A stretch of DNA of 64,000 nt, taken from Thermosulfuriphilus ammonigenes (GTDB lineage Bacteria; Desulfobacterota; Thermodesulfobacteria; Thermodesulfobacteriales; ST65). A program made the translations under genes and the position numbers. Of the stretch, positions 44,314-52,997 are shown one piece after another. The notes under the pieces were generated by a model. It was given only the letters and a program-made list of their open reading frames with translations, did not search any database and was not told the DNA's origin. The stretch lies in NCBI RefSeq assembly GCF_011207455.1, contig NZ_CP048877.1:798576-862575 (forward strand), read 5' to 3'. Positions within the stretch are counted from its first letter, which is position 1. Every line of letters starts with the position of its first letter.

Positions 44314-45023
44314 CGTAGGCACTCCTCATAGCCATGTTTTTGGATCCCTTCAAAGATCTCCAAGGGATTGCCGTGGCAATAGATTTGCCCATCCAGCATG
44401 ACGTAGCCACGGTCAGCAGTAACATAATTGAGAATAAAACCGGTATGGGTGATGATCAGGCCAGACTTGGTGCGACGACGATGGACGTCTTTTTCAAGAA
44501 GGCGCCGGATCATCTGACCTATGACCTGAAGGTTTTCCATATCCACGCCAGACTCCGGTTCATCAAGGAGGACCAGATCTGGATTCTGGGCCAGGAGTTG
44601 AAGGAGTTCGCTTTTTTTGATCTCCCCCCCGGAAAATCCCAAATTGACATCCCGATCCAGAAAATCATCAAAACCGTAGATCAGGGCCAGCTCCTGGGGA
44701 TTTAATCGCCCCTGACTACAGATAGTGAGCATGTCCCTTAGCTTCACCCCTCTCAGAGTAGGCGGTCGCTGAAAGAGGATCCCTATCCCCCTTCGGGCCC
44801 GCTCATACGGGGGCAAATCGGTGATATCCTCTCCTTTGAAAAAGATGCGACCGTGTTTGACCTTATAGCCGGCAAAGCCCATAATGGTCATGAGAAGGGT
44901 GGTTTTACCTGAACCATTGCGGCCGAACAGGGCATGGGTCTCTCCGGAGGGAATCTCCAAGTTTATCCCCTTCAAGACCTCTCGGCCGGCTACCTCCACC
45001 CAAAGATCCTCAATCTTGAGCAT
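44295..45023 (-). CDS. SufC-like ABC ATPase of Fe-S assembly (SmsC-type)
   Basis: The protein is 242 aa. Walker A GRNGSGKTTLL (34-44), Q-loop in GILFQRPPTLRGVKL, signature NLGFSGGEIKKSELLQLLAQ, Walker B DLVLLDEPESGVDMEN and H-loop GLIITHTG. The SGGEIKKSE and ESGVD wording is typical of SufC rather than transport ATPases. It powers the SufB-like scaffold encoded next. Divergent from alr. Confidence 0.9.
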   Translation of the reverse strand: MLKIEDLWVEVAGREVLKGINLEIPSGETHALFGRNGSGKTTLLMTIMGFAGYKVKHGRIFFKGEDITDLPPYERARRGIGILFQRPPTLRGVKLRDMLTICSQGRLNPQELALIYGFDDFLDRDVNLGFSGGEIKKSELLQLLAQNPDLVLLDEPESGVDMENLQVIGQMIRRLLEKDVHRRRTKSGLIITHTGFILNYVTADRGYVMLDGQIYCHGNPLEIFEGIQKHGYEECLRCLRRI

Positions 45024-45069
45024 GGAAGTCTCCTAGAAGGTCTAAATTTATTCCGGAGGAAGTAGTATA

Positions 45070-46248
45070 ATGGGTGCCGTTTCTTTGCCAAGTAGAAAAT
45101 ACGACCCAGGTAATAATTACTCTTTGACGCTTTCGGGAAAGGAGAAGAATCTGAGAAGACCAGTCTGGGTGGAAATAGATCTCGGGGCCATAAGGTATAA
45201 CTTCCGACAGCTAAAACAACTGGTGGCCCCAGCCCATCTAATTCCTGTTGTCAAATCAGATGCCTATGGTCACGGCCTGATCCCTGTATCCAGAGTGCTG
45301 GCCGAAGAGGGGGCCCTCTTCCTGGGAGTCTCCGAACTAGATGAGGCTTTAAAGATAAAAGAGGCCGGGATCAAAACACCCCTTCTTCTCATCTCAGGCT
45401 TTGAGAGAGAATGGCTTAAAGAGATAGTGCGGGGGAGAATTACTCCCACGGTAAGCTCCTTAAAAGAGCTCCAGATCCTGGCCCAAGAGGCCCCGAAGAC
45501 AGCGTTTCACCTCAAGGTGGATACCGGCATGGGGCGTCTGGGCCTTGAGGGAAAAGAGCTCGATCTGGCCCTGGAAGCAATTCTAAAGGAAGGATTAAAC
45601 CTGACGGGCCTCATGTCCCACCTGGCCCTAAGCGGCCCGGAAGAACCTTTCACCCGCGAACAAATCTTCCGTTTTAAGGCTACCCTTAAGCGAATAAGGG
45701 ATCTCGGATACCCCCTTCCTCTGGCCCATTTAGCCAACTCGGCCGGGGCTATTCTCTATCCGGAGGCCCGGTTTACTGCTATCAGGCCGGGGATAGCCAT
45801 CTATGGAGCCCTCCCCCACCCAGCCTGTGAGAAAGTCCTTCGGCTTCGACCGGCCATGAAGGTCCTGAGTCGAATAATAGAAATCAAAAAGGTCTCCCCG
45901 GGCCAGGGGGTCGGCTATGGGCTGCTCTTCAGGCCCCAAAGGCCTAGCCAGATAGCCGTTGTCCCGGTAGGCTACGATAATGGCTACCTGCGAACACTCT
46001 CAGGCCGGGGTTGGGCCCTGGTAAGGGGGAAGAGGGTGCCAGTAGTGGGGTCTGTCTGTATGAGGGCCCTTTTTCTTGATGTCACCGAGGTAGAAGGAGT
46101 AGATGTAGGGGATGAAGTCCTCCTCCTTGGCTCTGGAGCCGAAGGAGATATCCGGGCAGAATCATTGGCCGAGGCGGCAGGAACTATTGCCTATGAGCTT
46201 TTTTGTCTTTTAGGGAGGTTAAACTCTAAGGTCTTCATTGAGGGCTAG
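45070..46248 (+). CDS. alr: Alanine racemase with altered CMD motif
   Basis: The protein is 392 aa, PLP-dependent. Makes D-alanine for peptidoglycan. PLP Lys62 in VVKSDAYGHG, KVDTGMGRLG with the PLP-contacting Arg, HLANSAG, RPGIAIYG and catalytic Tyr in GVGYGLLF are present. In place of the usual CMDQ the sequence has CMRALFLDVT, so the active-site Asp is Arg. An unusual extension of about 28 residues precedes the core RRPVWVEIDLGAIRYN; GGAGGAAG supports this start. Followed at four bases by tat genes. Confidence 0.88.
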   Translation: MGAVSLPSRKYDPGNNYSLTLSGKEKNLRRPVWVEIDLGAIRYNFRQLKQLVAPAHLIPVVKSDAYGHGLIPVSRVLAEEGALFLGVSELDEALKIKEAGIKTPLLLISGFEREWLKEIVRGRITPTVSSLKELQILAQEAPKTAFHLKVDTGMGRLGLEGKELDLALEAILKEGLNLTGLMSHLALSGPEEPFTREQIFRFKATLKRIRDLGYPLPLAHLANSAGAILYPEARFTAIRPGIAIYGALPHPACEKVLRLRPAMKVLSRIIEIKKVSPGQGVGYGLLFRPQRPSQIAVVPVGYDNGYLRTLSGRGWALVRGKRVPVVGSVCMRALFLDVTEVEGVDVGDEVLLLGSGAEGDIRAESLAEAAGTIAYELFCLLGRLNSKVFIEG

Positions 46249-46251
46249 GAA

Positions 46252-46608
46252 ATGTTTGGCATCGGAGTCCCGGAGCTGATTGTTATCTTTATTGTGGCCC
46301 TTATTGTCCTGGGGCCCGAAAGGTTGCCAGAACTGGCCAAGACTATCGCCAGGGGAGTGGCCGAATTTCGCCGGACCGCCAATGAGGTAAAAAGAGAGCT
46401 TGAGATAGAGGATCTAGAGCCGCCCCGCTGGGAAGATCTCCATGAGCCCGTCAGGAGGCCTCAAGAAGAAAAAGGCTCTGAAGGCCCTGGAGAAAAGGCC
46501 CCTCAAAAAGAGAAAGACACCGGGGAAAGCCTTCCCCCCAAAGAGGGCCCTTTACCCCCAGAAGAGGGAAAAAACGAAAGGCCTCCCCGAACTTCAGAGA
46601 CCGGCTAA
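46252..46608 (+). CDS. tatB: Sec-independent translocase TatA/TatB-type subunit
   Basis: The protein is 118 aa. One N-terminal membrane helix (FGIGVPELIVIFIVALIVLGPERLPELAK) then an amphipathic helix and a long charged, proline-rich tail (about 65-118). The GPERLPELAK hinge and position just before tatC favour TatB. Part of the twin-arginine pathway that exports folded, cofactor-containing proteins. Confidence 0.88.
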   Translation: MFGIGVPELIVIFIVALIVLGPERLPELAKTIARGVAEFRRTANEVKRELEIEDLEPPRWEDLHEPVRRPQEEKGSEGPGEKAPQKEKDTGESLPPKEGPLPPEEGKNERPPRTSETG

Positions 46609-46611
46609 ACC

Positions 46612-47358
46612 ATGGATTTTCTCCGTCTGCCTATATCCGCTCACCTGGCTGAGCTGAGAAAAAGGCTGATTACCGCTGTGGTGGCCATTCTTTTGGCCTG
46701 GGTCTTGGCCTACGCCTTCTCCCGTCAGATCTTCGCCCTTATGACCCAACCCCTTTCCCGCTCTTTCCCCGGGGAGGATCCCTTCCTGGTCTTCACCGCC
46801 TTGCCGGAGGCCTTTTTCGCCTATCTTAAGGTCTCCTTCTGGGTGGGGCTTATACTGGCCTTCCCGGTGGTTCTCTTTGAACTTTGGCGCTTTGTCTCCC
46901 CGGGGCTTTACAGCCACGAACGCCGGCTGGCCCGCAAGTTCCTTCTGGGAGCCCTGGGGCTATTTGTGGCCGGAGGGCTCTTTGGGTTTCTGGTAGTTCT
47001 CCCCATCATCCTCAGCTTCTTTTTGGGTTTTGCCAATCAGGACCTCATCGCTCTGCCCCGAGTGGAAAGTTATCTTACCTTCTGCGCCAAGCTTATCCTT
47101 ACCTTTGGGCTGATCTTTGAGATCCCCTTTCTTATGTATGCCGCCGGCCGGCTGGGTCTTGTCTCCCGAGAATATTTCCGCCGACAGCGGCGGATGGCCT
47201 GGTTGAGCCTTTATTTTTTGGCAGCGGTGATGGTTCCCAGCGATATATTCACCCAGCTTCTTCTTGCCATCCCCATGATTCTTCTCTATGAGTTGGGAAC
47301 GCAGGTGGTCCCCAAGCGCCTCAAGGAAGGTCAAGAGGAGAGGGCTAACCAGAGGTAA
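46612..47358 (+). CDS. tatC: Sec-independent translocase TatC
   Basis: The protein is 248 aa with six membrane helices. N-terminal HLAELRKRLITAVVAILL, the conserved FPVVLFELWRFVSPGLYSHERR loop, and FEIPFLMYAAGRLGLVS are diagnostic. It forms the signal-peptide receptor with TatB. Three bases after tatB and followed at six bases by crcB. Confidence 0.95.
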   Translation: MDFLRLPISAHLAELRKRLITAVVAILLAWVLAYAFSRQIFALMTQPLSRSFPGEDPFLVFTALPEAFFAYLKVSFWVGLILAFPVVLFELWRFVSPGLYSHERRLARKFLLGALGLFVAGGLFGFLVVLPIILSFFLGFANQDLIALPRVESYLTFCAKLILTFGLIFEIPFLMYAAGRLGLVSREYFRRQRRMAWLSLYFLAAVMVPSDIFTQLLLAIPMILLYELGTQVVPKRLKEGQEERANQR

Positions 47359-47364
47359 AGAAAG

Positions 47365-47733
47365 ATGAAACTACTTATCGTCGGATTGGGAGGAGCCCTG
47401 GGGGCAATACTTCGCTATCTGGTGGCCGGACTTTTAAGCCGCGCTTTTCCCCTTTTTCCCTGGGGGACTTTTGTGGTCAACGTATCTGGCAGTTTCCTTC
47501 TGGGATTCTCGGCCACCCTGATGACCGAACGTCTTCTGGTTTCTCCGGAGACCCGAATATTTATCACCATCGGCCTCTTAGGGGCTTACACCACCTTCTC
47601 CACCTTCGAGTATGAGAGCCTCTCGCTTCTGGAAAACGGCGCCCATATGGAAGCCTTCGGTAACATCTTCGGGAGCCTGGTGGCCGGCCTTGTAGCCGTA
47701 AAGATAGGCCGCATTCTGGCCCAGATCCTTTAA
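47365..47733 (+). CDS. crcB: Fluoride exporter CrcB/Fluc
   Basis: The protein is 122 aa, four membrane helices. [29 protein letters not shown] and [13 protein letters not shown] match the Fluc family, including the Phe/Ser-Thr track that conducts fluoride. Works as a dual-topology dimer. It ends the alr-tat unit and overlaps the convergent glutamine amidotransferase by four bases. Confidence 0.93.
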   Translation: MKLLIVGLGGALGAILRYLVAGLLSRAFPLFPWGTFVVNVSGSFLLGFSATLMTERLLVSPETRIFITIGLLGAYTTFSTFEYESLSLLENGAHMEAFGNIFGSLVAGLVAVKIGRILAQIL

Positions 47734-48374
47734 CGGTAAAAACGCAAAAAATTGCGGAGAATCCTTACCCCTTCCGGGATCTCTTCGGATTCAAAATCCC
47801 AGTCTCGCGGAGGGGTATTGAGTCTTTGCCAGGAAGCCAAAGAGGTGCCAATAGACTCCGGATGAAATTGGACCCCCTCTACAGGAAGACTGCGGTGACG
47901 AAGGCCCATAATCTCTCCGGTCTCCGAACGGGCGGTGACTATCAGCTCCTCAGGTAAGGTCTCTTCATCAACCAAAAGGGAGTGGTAGCGCATGGCCTCA
48001 AAAGGATTCGGAAGCCCGGTATAGATGGTTCGGGAATCGTGGTAGATAAGGGAAGTCTTGCCGTGCATAAGCCTCTGGGCCCGAACGATTCGCCCCCCAA
48101 AGGCCACCCCAATGCTCTGATGCCCTAGACACACACCCAGGATAGGAAGCCGACCAGCAAAGTGGCGGATGGCGGCCACTGAGATACCGGCCTCCGCCGG
48201 GGTGCAGGGGCCGGGACTAATAATCAGATGGGAAGGAGACAGGGATTCGATAGTTCGGAGGTCCACCTGATCGTTACGGAAGACATGGAGTTCACAGCCC
48301 ATGGCCCCCAAAAGTTGAACCAAGTTGTAGGTAAAGGAATCGTAATTATCGATAACCACAAGCCTGGCATCCAT
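47730..48374 (-). CDS. Anthranilate / aminodeoxychorismate synthase glutamine amidotransferase
   Basis: About 214 aa, class I glutamine amidotransferase. Start [18 protein letters not shown], oxyanion [12 protein letters not shown], nucleophile Cys in [10 protein letters not shown], and HFHPES-type [10 protein letters not shown]. TrpG (tryptophan) and PabA (folate) cannot be told apart; no trpE or pabB is nearby. ATG 48374 (GGGAG upstream) is preferred over a TTG 24 bases before. Convergent with crcB; divergent from rpe. Confidence 0.9.
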   Translation of the reverse strand: MDARLVVIDNYDSFTYNLVQLLGAMGCELHVFRNDQVDLRTIESLSPSHLIISPGPCTPAEAGISVAAIRHFAGRLPILGVCLGHQSIGVAFGGRIVRAQRLMHGKTSLIYHDSRTIYTGLPNPFEAMRYHSLLVDEETLPEELIVTARSETGEIMGLRHRSLPVEGVQFHPESIGTSLASWQRLNTPPRDWDFESEEIPEGVRILRNFLRFYR

Positions 48375-48475
48375 TGGTTGGACTCCCTCTACTGTCAAGC
48401 TGGGGTTAACATGTTACATAAAACATGGCTATTAGCTACCATCTTGTGGTCTTTTAACCAAGTAAAGGAGGACCC

Positions 48476-49135
48476 ATGATAAAGATCGCCCCTTCCATCC
48501 TCTCGGCAGACTTTGGCCGGCTGGCCGAAGAAGTCCGGGCCGTGGAGGCCGCCGGAGCCGACGTGATTCACATAGACGTCATGGACGGCCACTTTGTTCC
48601 CAATCTGACCATCGGCCCCTTGGTGGTCAGGGCAATAAGGCCGACGACTGAGCTTCCCTTTGATGTCCACCTGATGATTGAGGCCCCAGAGAGGTACATC
48701 GAGGACTTTGCTGAGGCCGGGGCCGACTGGATCTCAGTACATGTAGAGACATGCCCCCATCTTCACCGCACCATCCAACAGATAAAGTCTCTGGGTAAGT
48801 GGGCCGGGGTGGCCATTAATCCGGCCACCCCGTTAGAGGCCCTGGATTATATCCTGGAGGAAATAGACTATGTCCTCATAATGAGCGTTAATCCAGGCTT
48901 TGGCGGGCAGAGCTTCATCCCCTCTTCCCTTAGAAAGATTGCCCGTCTTCGGGAACTCATAAGCCAGCGAGGGCTCTCTGTGGCCATAGAGGTCGATGGA
49001 GGTATAAACCTTTCTACCATCAGCCAGGTATCTCAGGCCGGAGCGGAGATCTTTGTCGCTGGTTCAGCCATCTATGGTACCCAAAATTATCAGGAGACCA
49101 TCCTAAAACTCAGAGAATTGGCCCATGGCTCGTAG
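48476..49135 (+). CDS. rpe: Ribulose-phosphate 3-epimerase
   Basis: The protein is 219 aa, TIM barrel. [63 protein letters not shown] and IEVDGGIN are all the conserved metal and substrate motifs. AAGGAGG upstream. Pentose phosphate step between ribulose-5-P and xylulose-5-P. Overlaps radA by 11 bases. Confidence 0.96.
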   Translation: MIKIAPSILSADFGRLAEEVRAVEAAGADVIHIDVMDGHFVPNLTIGPLVVRAIRPTTELPFDVHLMIEAPERYIEDFAEAGADWISVHVETCPHLHRTIQQIKSLGKWAGVAINPATPLEALDYILEEIDYVLIMSVNPGFGGQSFIPSSLRKIARLRELISQRGLSVAIEVDGGINLSTISQVSQAGAEIFVAGSAIYGTQNYQETILKLRELAHGS

Positions 49136-50465
49136 GCGAGGCCCCCTTTTCCGCTGCCAGGAATGTGGGTATCAGAGCCCGAAGTGGTTTGGCCGCTGTC
49201 CGGCCTGCTCAAGCTGGGGGACCATGGTCGAAGAGATCCAGGAGAAGACCCCACCCTCAAAACGGCGGCCTCCAGAAGCCAGCCCCATTACCTCGGTTGA
49301 GGCCGAAAGATATCCCCGCCTCAAGACCGGCATCGGAGAGCTAGACCAAGTCCTGGGTGGGGGGCTTGTTCCTGCCAGTCTCGTCCTCATCGGTGGGGAC
49401 CCGGGAATTGGCAAATCAACCCTGGTTCTCCAGGCTGCGGCGGCCTTGGCCCAAACCGGAGAAAAGGTTCTTTATGTCTCTGGAGAGGAATCTCCAGAAC
49501 AGATCCGTCTTCGGGCCGAACGGGTGGGGGCCCTGGCCAAGGACCTGCTCATCCTTTCGGAGACGGTTTTAGAGGCGATAACAGCCGCCGCGGAGGATCT
49601 GTCTCCAGCACTTCTGATTATTGACTCCATCCAGACCATCAGGACTGAAGAGGTGGCCTCAGCCCCAGGAAGTGTGGCTCAGGTTAGAGAATGCACCGCC
49701 AGGCTCCTGGATTTTATTAAGGCCCGACAGATGAGCCTCTTCATCATTGGACACGTCACCAAAGAAGGGGCTATAGCTGGCCCTCGAGTCCTTGAACACC
49801 TGGTGGACACGGTCCTTTACTTTGAAGGTGAAGGAGGGCACCCCTACCGGATCCTCAGGGCAGTCAAAAATCGCTTTGGTTCCACTCAAGAGATCGGGGT
49901 CTTTGAAATGAGGGAGACGGGTCTGGTGCCGGTGACTAACCCCTCCTGGATCTTCGTCTCCGAAAGACCTGCCGGGGTCTCTGGGTCTGTGGTCACCGCC
50001 TGTTTGGAAGGTACCCGCCCCCTCCTGGTGGAGATCCAGGCCCTGGTGGGGACAAGCCCCTGGGGCACTCCTCGCCGCACGGCCATTGGTCTTGATCCCT
50101 ACAGGGTATCGCTCCTGGTAGCCATTTTGGAACGGCGGGCCGGCCTTCGGCTTTACGATCGGGATATCTTTATTAACGTAGTCGGGGGAATCAGGTTGGC
50201 GGAAACAGCTGTTGACCTAGCCGTCGCTTTGGCCTTGGCCTCCAGCCATCTCGATCGTCCCCTGCCCTCGGACCTTCTGGCCTTCGGGGAGATTGGTCTG
50301 GCCGGAGAGTTGAGACGGGTGGGCCGGGCCGGGGACCGGCTCCGGGAAGCCCAAAAGATGGGCTTTCGCCGGGCCCTTGTGCCCCGAGGAACTTCCGAAA
50401 ACCTTCCAGATATGGAAATCCTTACGGCGGATTCTCTGAAAGAGGCCCTTGATCTTTTCTTTTAG
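49125..50465 (+). CDS. radA: DNA repair protein RadA
   Basis: The protein is 446 aa. N-terminal zinc finger [21 protein letters not shown], RecA-like ATPase with Walker [12 protein letters not shown], the RadA-specific KNRFGST motif, and a C-terminal Lon-like domain ([33 protein letters not shown]). A DnaB-type branch-migration helicase acting in recombination. Overlap with rpe indicates an operon. Confidence 0.95.
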   Translation: MARRRGPLFRCQECGYQSPKWFGRCPACSSWGTMVEEIQEKTPPSKRRPPEASPITSVEAERYPRLKTGIGELDQVLGGGLVPASLVLIGGDPGIGKSTLVLQAAAALAQTGEKVLYVSGEESPEQIRLRAERVGALAKDLLILSETVLEAITAAAEDLSPALLIIDSIQTIRTEEVASAPGSVAQVRECTARLLDFIKARQMSLFIIGHVTKEGAIAGPRVLEHLVDTVLYFEGEGGHPYRILRAVKNRFGSTQEIGVFEMRETGLVPVTNPSWIFVSERPAGVSGSVVTACLEGTRPLLVEIQALVGTSPWGTPRRTAIGLDPYRVSLLVAILERRAGLRLYDRDIFINVVGGIRLAETAVDLAVALALASSHLDRPLPSDLLAFGEIGLAGELRRVGRAGDRLREAQKMGFRRALVPRGTSENLPDMEILTADSLKEALDLFF

Positions 50466-50478
50466 GAGGAGATTGGCC

Positions 50479-50508
50479 TTGTCAAATAACACTAGGGCCT
50501 TGTATTAT
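50479..50508 (+). promoter_or_regulatory. Candidate promoter of the trx operon
   Basis: TTGTCA (50479-50484) and TATTAT (50503-50508) are 18 bases apart, 33 bases before the trx start. Confidence 0.5.
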
Positions 50509-50540
50509 GGCAAACCAAAATTCCTTCGGGAGGGAAAATC

Positions 50541-50870
50541 ATGGGGGATAAAGTAGTTCAGGTAACTGATGCCACTTTCGAACAGGAGGTTATTAACTCT
50601 GAGACCCCGGTGTTGGTAGATTTCTGGGCTGCCTGGTGTGGTCCCTGTCGGGCTATTGCTCCAATTATCGACGAACTGGCCGAGGAGTATGCCGGCAAGC
50701 TCAAGGTGGCCAAATTAAACGTGGATGAGAGCCCGGTGACCCCGGGAAAGTTTGGCATAAGGGCCATCCCCACCCTTATCATTTTTAAAGACGGTCAGGT
50801 AGCCCAGCAGATTACCGGAGCCGTAGCCAAGGCCACCATTGAAGCGGCCATCAGAAAGGTGCTTGAGTAG
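50541..50870 (+). CDS. trxA: Thioredoxin
   Basis: The protein is 109 aa. Active site WCGPC (Cys33, Cys36) in FWAAWCGPCRAIAP, cis-Pro in IRAIPTLIIFKDG. Two codons of spacing separate it from its reductase gene, so the two are co-expressed. Start preceded by GGGAGGG. Confidence 0.96.
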   Translation: MGDKVVQVTDATFEQEVINSETPVLVDFWAAWCGPCRAIAPIIDELAEEYAGKLKVAKLNVDESPVTPGKFGIRAIPTLIIFKDGQVAQQITGAVAKATIEAAIRKVLE

Positions 50871-50875
50871 AAGCC

Positions 50876-51796
50876 ATGGACGTCCAACTGGCCATAGTCG
50901 GTGCCGGTCCAGCCGGGCTGACAGCCTATATATATGCTGCCCGGGCGAGGTTAAAGACGGCCCTTATTGACAAGCTGGGAGCCGGGGGGCAGGTTTTAAC
51001 TACTGATTGGGTAGAGAACTATCCCGGCTTCCCAGAGGGGATAAGTGGCTACGACCTTTCGCAGCAGTTCTTAAAGCACGCTCAGCGGTTTGGCCTTGAA
51101 CCAGTTATTGGAGAGGTCCAGAAACTGGTTCGGGAAAATAAAGCCTTCCTGTTAGAAACCAGTCAGGGCCCCATCCGGGCCCAGGCGGTTATCGTCGCTA
51201 CCGGGGCCCGTCCTAACCGGTTAGGCGTTCCGGGAGAGGAGGAATTAACCGGAAAGGGAGTCTCCTACTGTGCCACCTGTGACGGGCCCTTCTTTCTGAA
51301 TCAAGTAATCGCTGTAGTTGGTGGGGGGAATACCGCGGTTCAGGAGGCCCTGTACCTCACCCGCTTTGCCCAGAAGGTCTTTCTTATTCATCGGCGCGAT
51401 CGTCTGCGGGCCACCAAGATCCTCCAAGAAAGGGCCCTGGCCCATGAAAAGATTCAGATTATCTGGGATACAGTGGTAGAGAGGATTGAGGGCCAAACAG
51501 AGGTGGAGGCCATCCAGCTTTACAATCGCAAAACCGGTCAGCGGAGTCGCCTGGAGGTCGGTGGGGTCTTCATCTTTGTAGGGATCATTCCCCAGGCAGA
51601 CTTTATTGGCCCAGAGTTAGTAGACAAAGACGATCGGGGCTTTATCATCACCGACGCAGAGATGGCCACCAAAACCCCTGGGCTTTTTGCGGCTGGAGAC
51701 GTGCGGGTCAAGGCCTGTCGCCAGATTGTCACCGCCTGTGGTGACGGGGCCTGCGCCGCTTACCAGGCCGAACAATATCTGGATTCTCTGGCATGA
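50876..51796 (+). CDS. trxB: Thioredoxin reductase
   Basis: The protein is 306 aa. FAD motif GAGPAGLTAYIYAARA, redox pair Cys132-Ala-Thr-Cys135 in YCATCDG, NAD(P) motif VVGGGNTAVQEALYL followed by HRRDRLRATK, and C-terminal GLFAAGDVRVKACRQIVTACGDG. The HRRxxLRA residues favour NADPH. Its stop overlaps bamD (ATGA). Confidence 0.94.
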   Translation: MDVQLAIVGAGPAGLTAYIYAARARLKTALIDKLGAGGQVLTTDWVENYPGFPEGISGYDLSQQFLKHAQRFGLEPVIGEVQKLVRENKAFLLETSQGPIRAQAVIVATGARPNRLGVPGEEELTGKGVSYCATCDGPFFLNQVIAVVGGGNTAVQEALYLTRFAQKVFLIHRRDRLRATKILQERALAHEKIQIIWDTVVERIEGQTEVEAIQLYNRKTGQRSRLEVGGVFIFVGIIPQADFIGPELVDKDDRGFIITDAEMATKTPGLFAAGDVRVKACRQIVTACGDGACAAYQAEQYLDSLA

Positions 51797-52533
51797 TGAG
51801 CCGTCCAGGGTTCTGCTTCCTAGGTCTTGTTTTGAGCCTGTTCTTGTTAACAGGCTGTCTCCATCGTCCAGCTGGTCCAAGTGGGGAGCCCCAGAGCTTT
51901 TGGGCCTGGCTCAAAAGGGCGGCTGCCCCTCGCCCCAAAAACCTCCTTGAGGAAGTCCAGGAGGCGATGAGGGAGTTTGAGCGTGGACGTTATGTGGTGG
52001 CCTTTGAGAAGTTCCAGAGCATTCGTGACCGCTACCCTACCACCCCTTACGCCCTTTTAGCCGAACTCAAGATGGCTGATTGTAAGTATTACTCGGGCTC
52101 CTATGAGGAGGCCATTGTTCTTTATGAACAGTTCGAGAAACTCCATCCAACCAATGAGGCTGTACCTTATGTGATCTTCCAGATAGGTTCAGCCTACTAC
52201 CGAATGATGCTCTCTCCAGACCGAGATCAGACCAACACCCGGAAGGCTATAGAGGCCTACGAACGCCTTCTCCGACAATATCCAGACAGCCCCTACAGCC
52301 TGGAGGCCAGGCGCCGCATCCGCCGTTGCCGTGACAATCTGGCTGCTCACGAGTATTATGTAGCCCATTATTACTTCCGGGTGAAAAGATACCGGGCGGC
52401 CTATGCCCGGCTGGAGTATCTTCTGAAAACCTATCCCGACACTGATACAGCCCTTAAGGCCCGAAGCCTCCTTAAGAAGGTGGCTACAAAGGTGGGGCCA
52501 GATTGGCAGCCCGGTCAAAGTCCGGATTCGTAG
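51793..52533 (+). CDS. bamD: Outer-membrane assembly lipoprotein BamD
   Basis: The protein is 246 aa. Lipoprotein signal LSLFLLTGC, then TPR-like helices: MREFERGRYVVAFEKFQSIRDRYPTTPYA, AIVLYEQFEKLHPTNEAVPYVIFQIGSAYY and AIEAYERLLRQYPDSPYSLEARRRIRRC. Part of the BAM complex that inserts outer-membrane beta barrels, such as the FadL-like protein in this window. Confidence 0.9.
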   Translation: MMSRPGFCFLGLVLSLFLLTGCLHRPAGPSGEPQSFWAWLKRAAAPRPKNLLEEVQEAMREFERGRYVVAFEKFQSIRDRYPTTPYALLAELKMADCKYYSGSYEEAIVLYEQFEKLHPTNEAVPYVIFQIGSAYYRMMLSPDRDQTNTRKAIEAYERLLRQYPDSPYSLEARRRIRRCRDNLAAHEYYVAHYYFRVKRYRAAYARLEYLLKTYPDTDTALKARSLLKKVATKVGPDWQPGQSPDS

Positions 52534-52543
52534 GAGTTTTCAC

Positions 52544-52963
52544 ATGGGAGAGATCTATCGCTTCGGAGTCTCTATTCCCTCGGAGCTCATTGAGGCCTTT
52601 GATCGCTACATTGCCGAAAGGCACTATACCAATCGCTCCGAGGCCATCAGAGATCTCATCCGGGAGAAGCTGGTCGAAAGGGAATGGGAAATTAGCGGCC
52701 GAGAAGTGGTGGGAACCATCACCTATGTTTATGATCATCACCAGCGAGAGTTGGTCGATCGTTTGATCGACCTTCAGCATGATTACCACGAAAACATTCT
52801 TGCCGCCCAGCACATCCATCTTGACCACGACAACTGTCTGGAGGTCATCATTGTTAAGGGCCACCCCAAGATCATCCGGGAGTTGGCCAACCGGATCCAC
52901 TCCACCAGAGGAATAAAACACTGTCAGTTAACCATGACCACCACCGGACAGGATCTAGTCTAA
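52544..52963 (+). CDS. nikR: Nickel-responsive regulator NikR
   Basis: The protein is 139 aa. N-terminal ribbon-helix-helix (YRFGVSIPSELIEAFDRYIAE...SEAIRDLIREKL) and C-terminal ACT-like domain. The high-affinity nickel ligands His79, His90, His92 and Cys98 correspond to 76, 87, 89 and 95 of E. coli NikR. Expected to control nickel uptake or hydrogenase genes elsewhere. Ten bases after bamD. Confidence 0.93.
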   Translation: MGEIYRFGVSIPSELIEAFDRYIAERHYTNRSEAIRDLIREKLVEREWEISGREVVGTITYVYDHHQRELVDRLIDLQHDYHENILAAQHIHLDHDNCLEVIIVKGHPKIIRELANRIHSTRGIKHCQLTMTTTGQDLV

Positions 52964-52997
52964 ATTCTCAAAAATTCTGGTTTTCTGAAGGAAGAAG

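Noticed and set aside
45066-45071. TATAAT just at the alr start codon
   Set aside because: A -10 here would start transcription inside the gene, there is no -35 at the right distance, and GGAGGAAG supports translation from this ATG.
47359-47364. Fluoride riboswitch before crcB
   Set aside because: Only six bases separate tatC and crcB and no crcB motif is visible before alr, so crcB appears to be co-transcribed without one.
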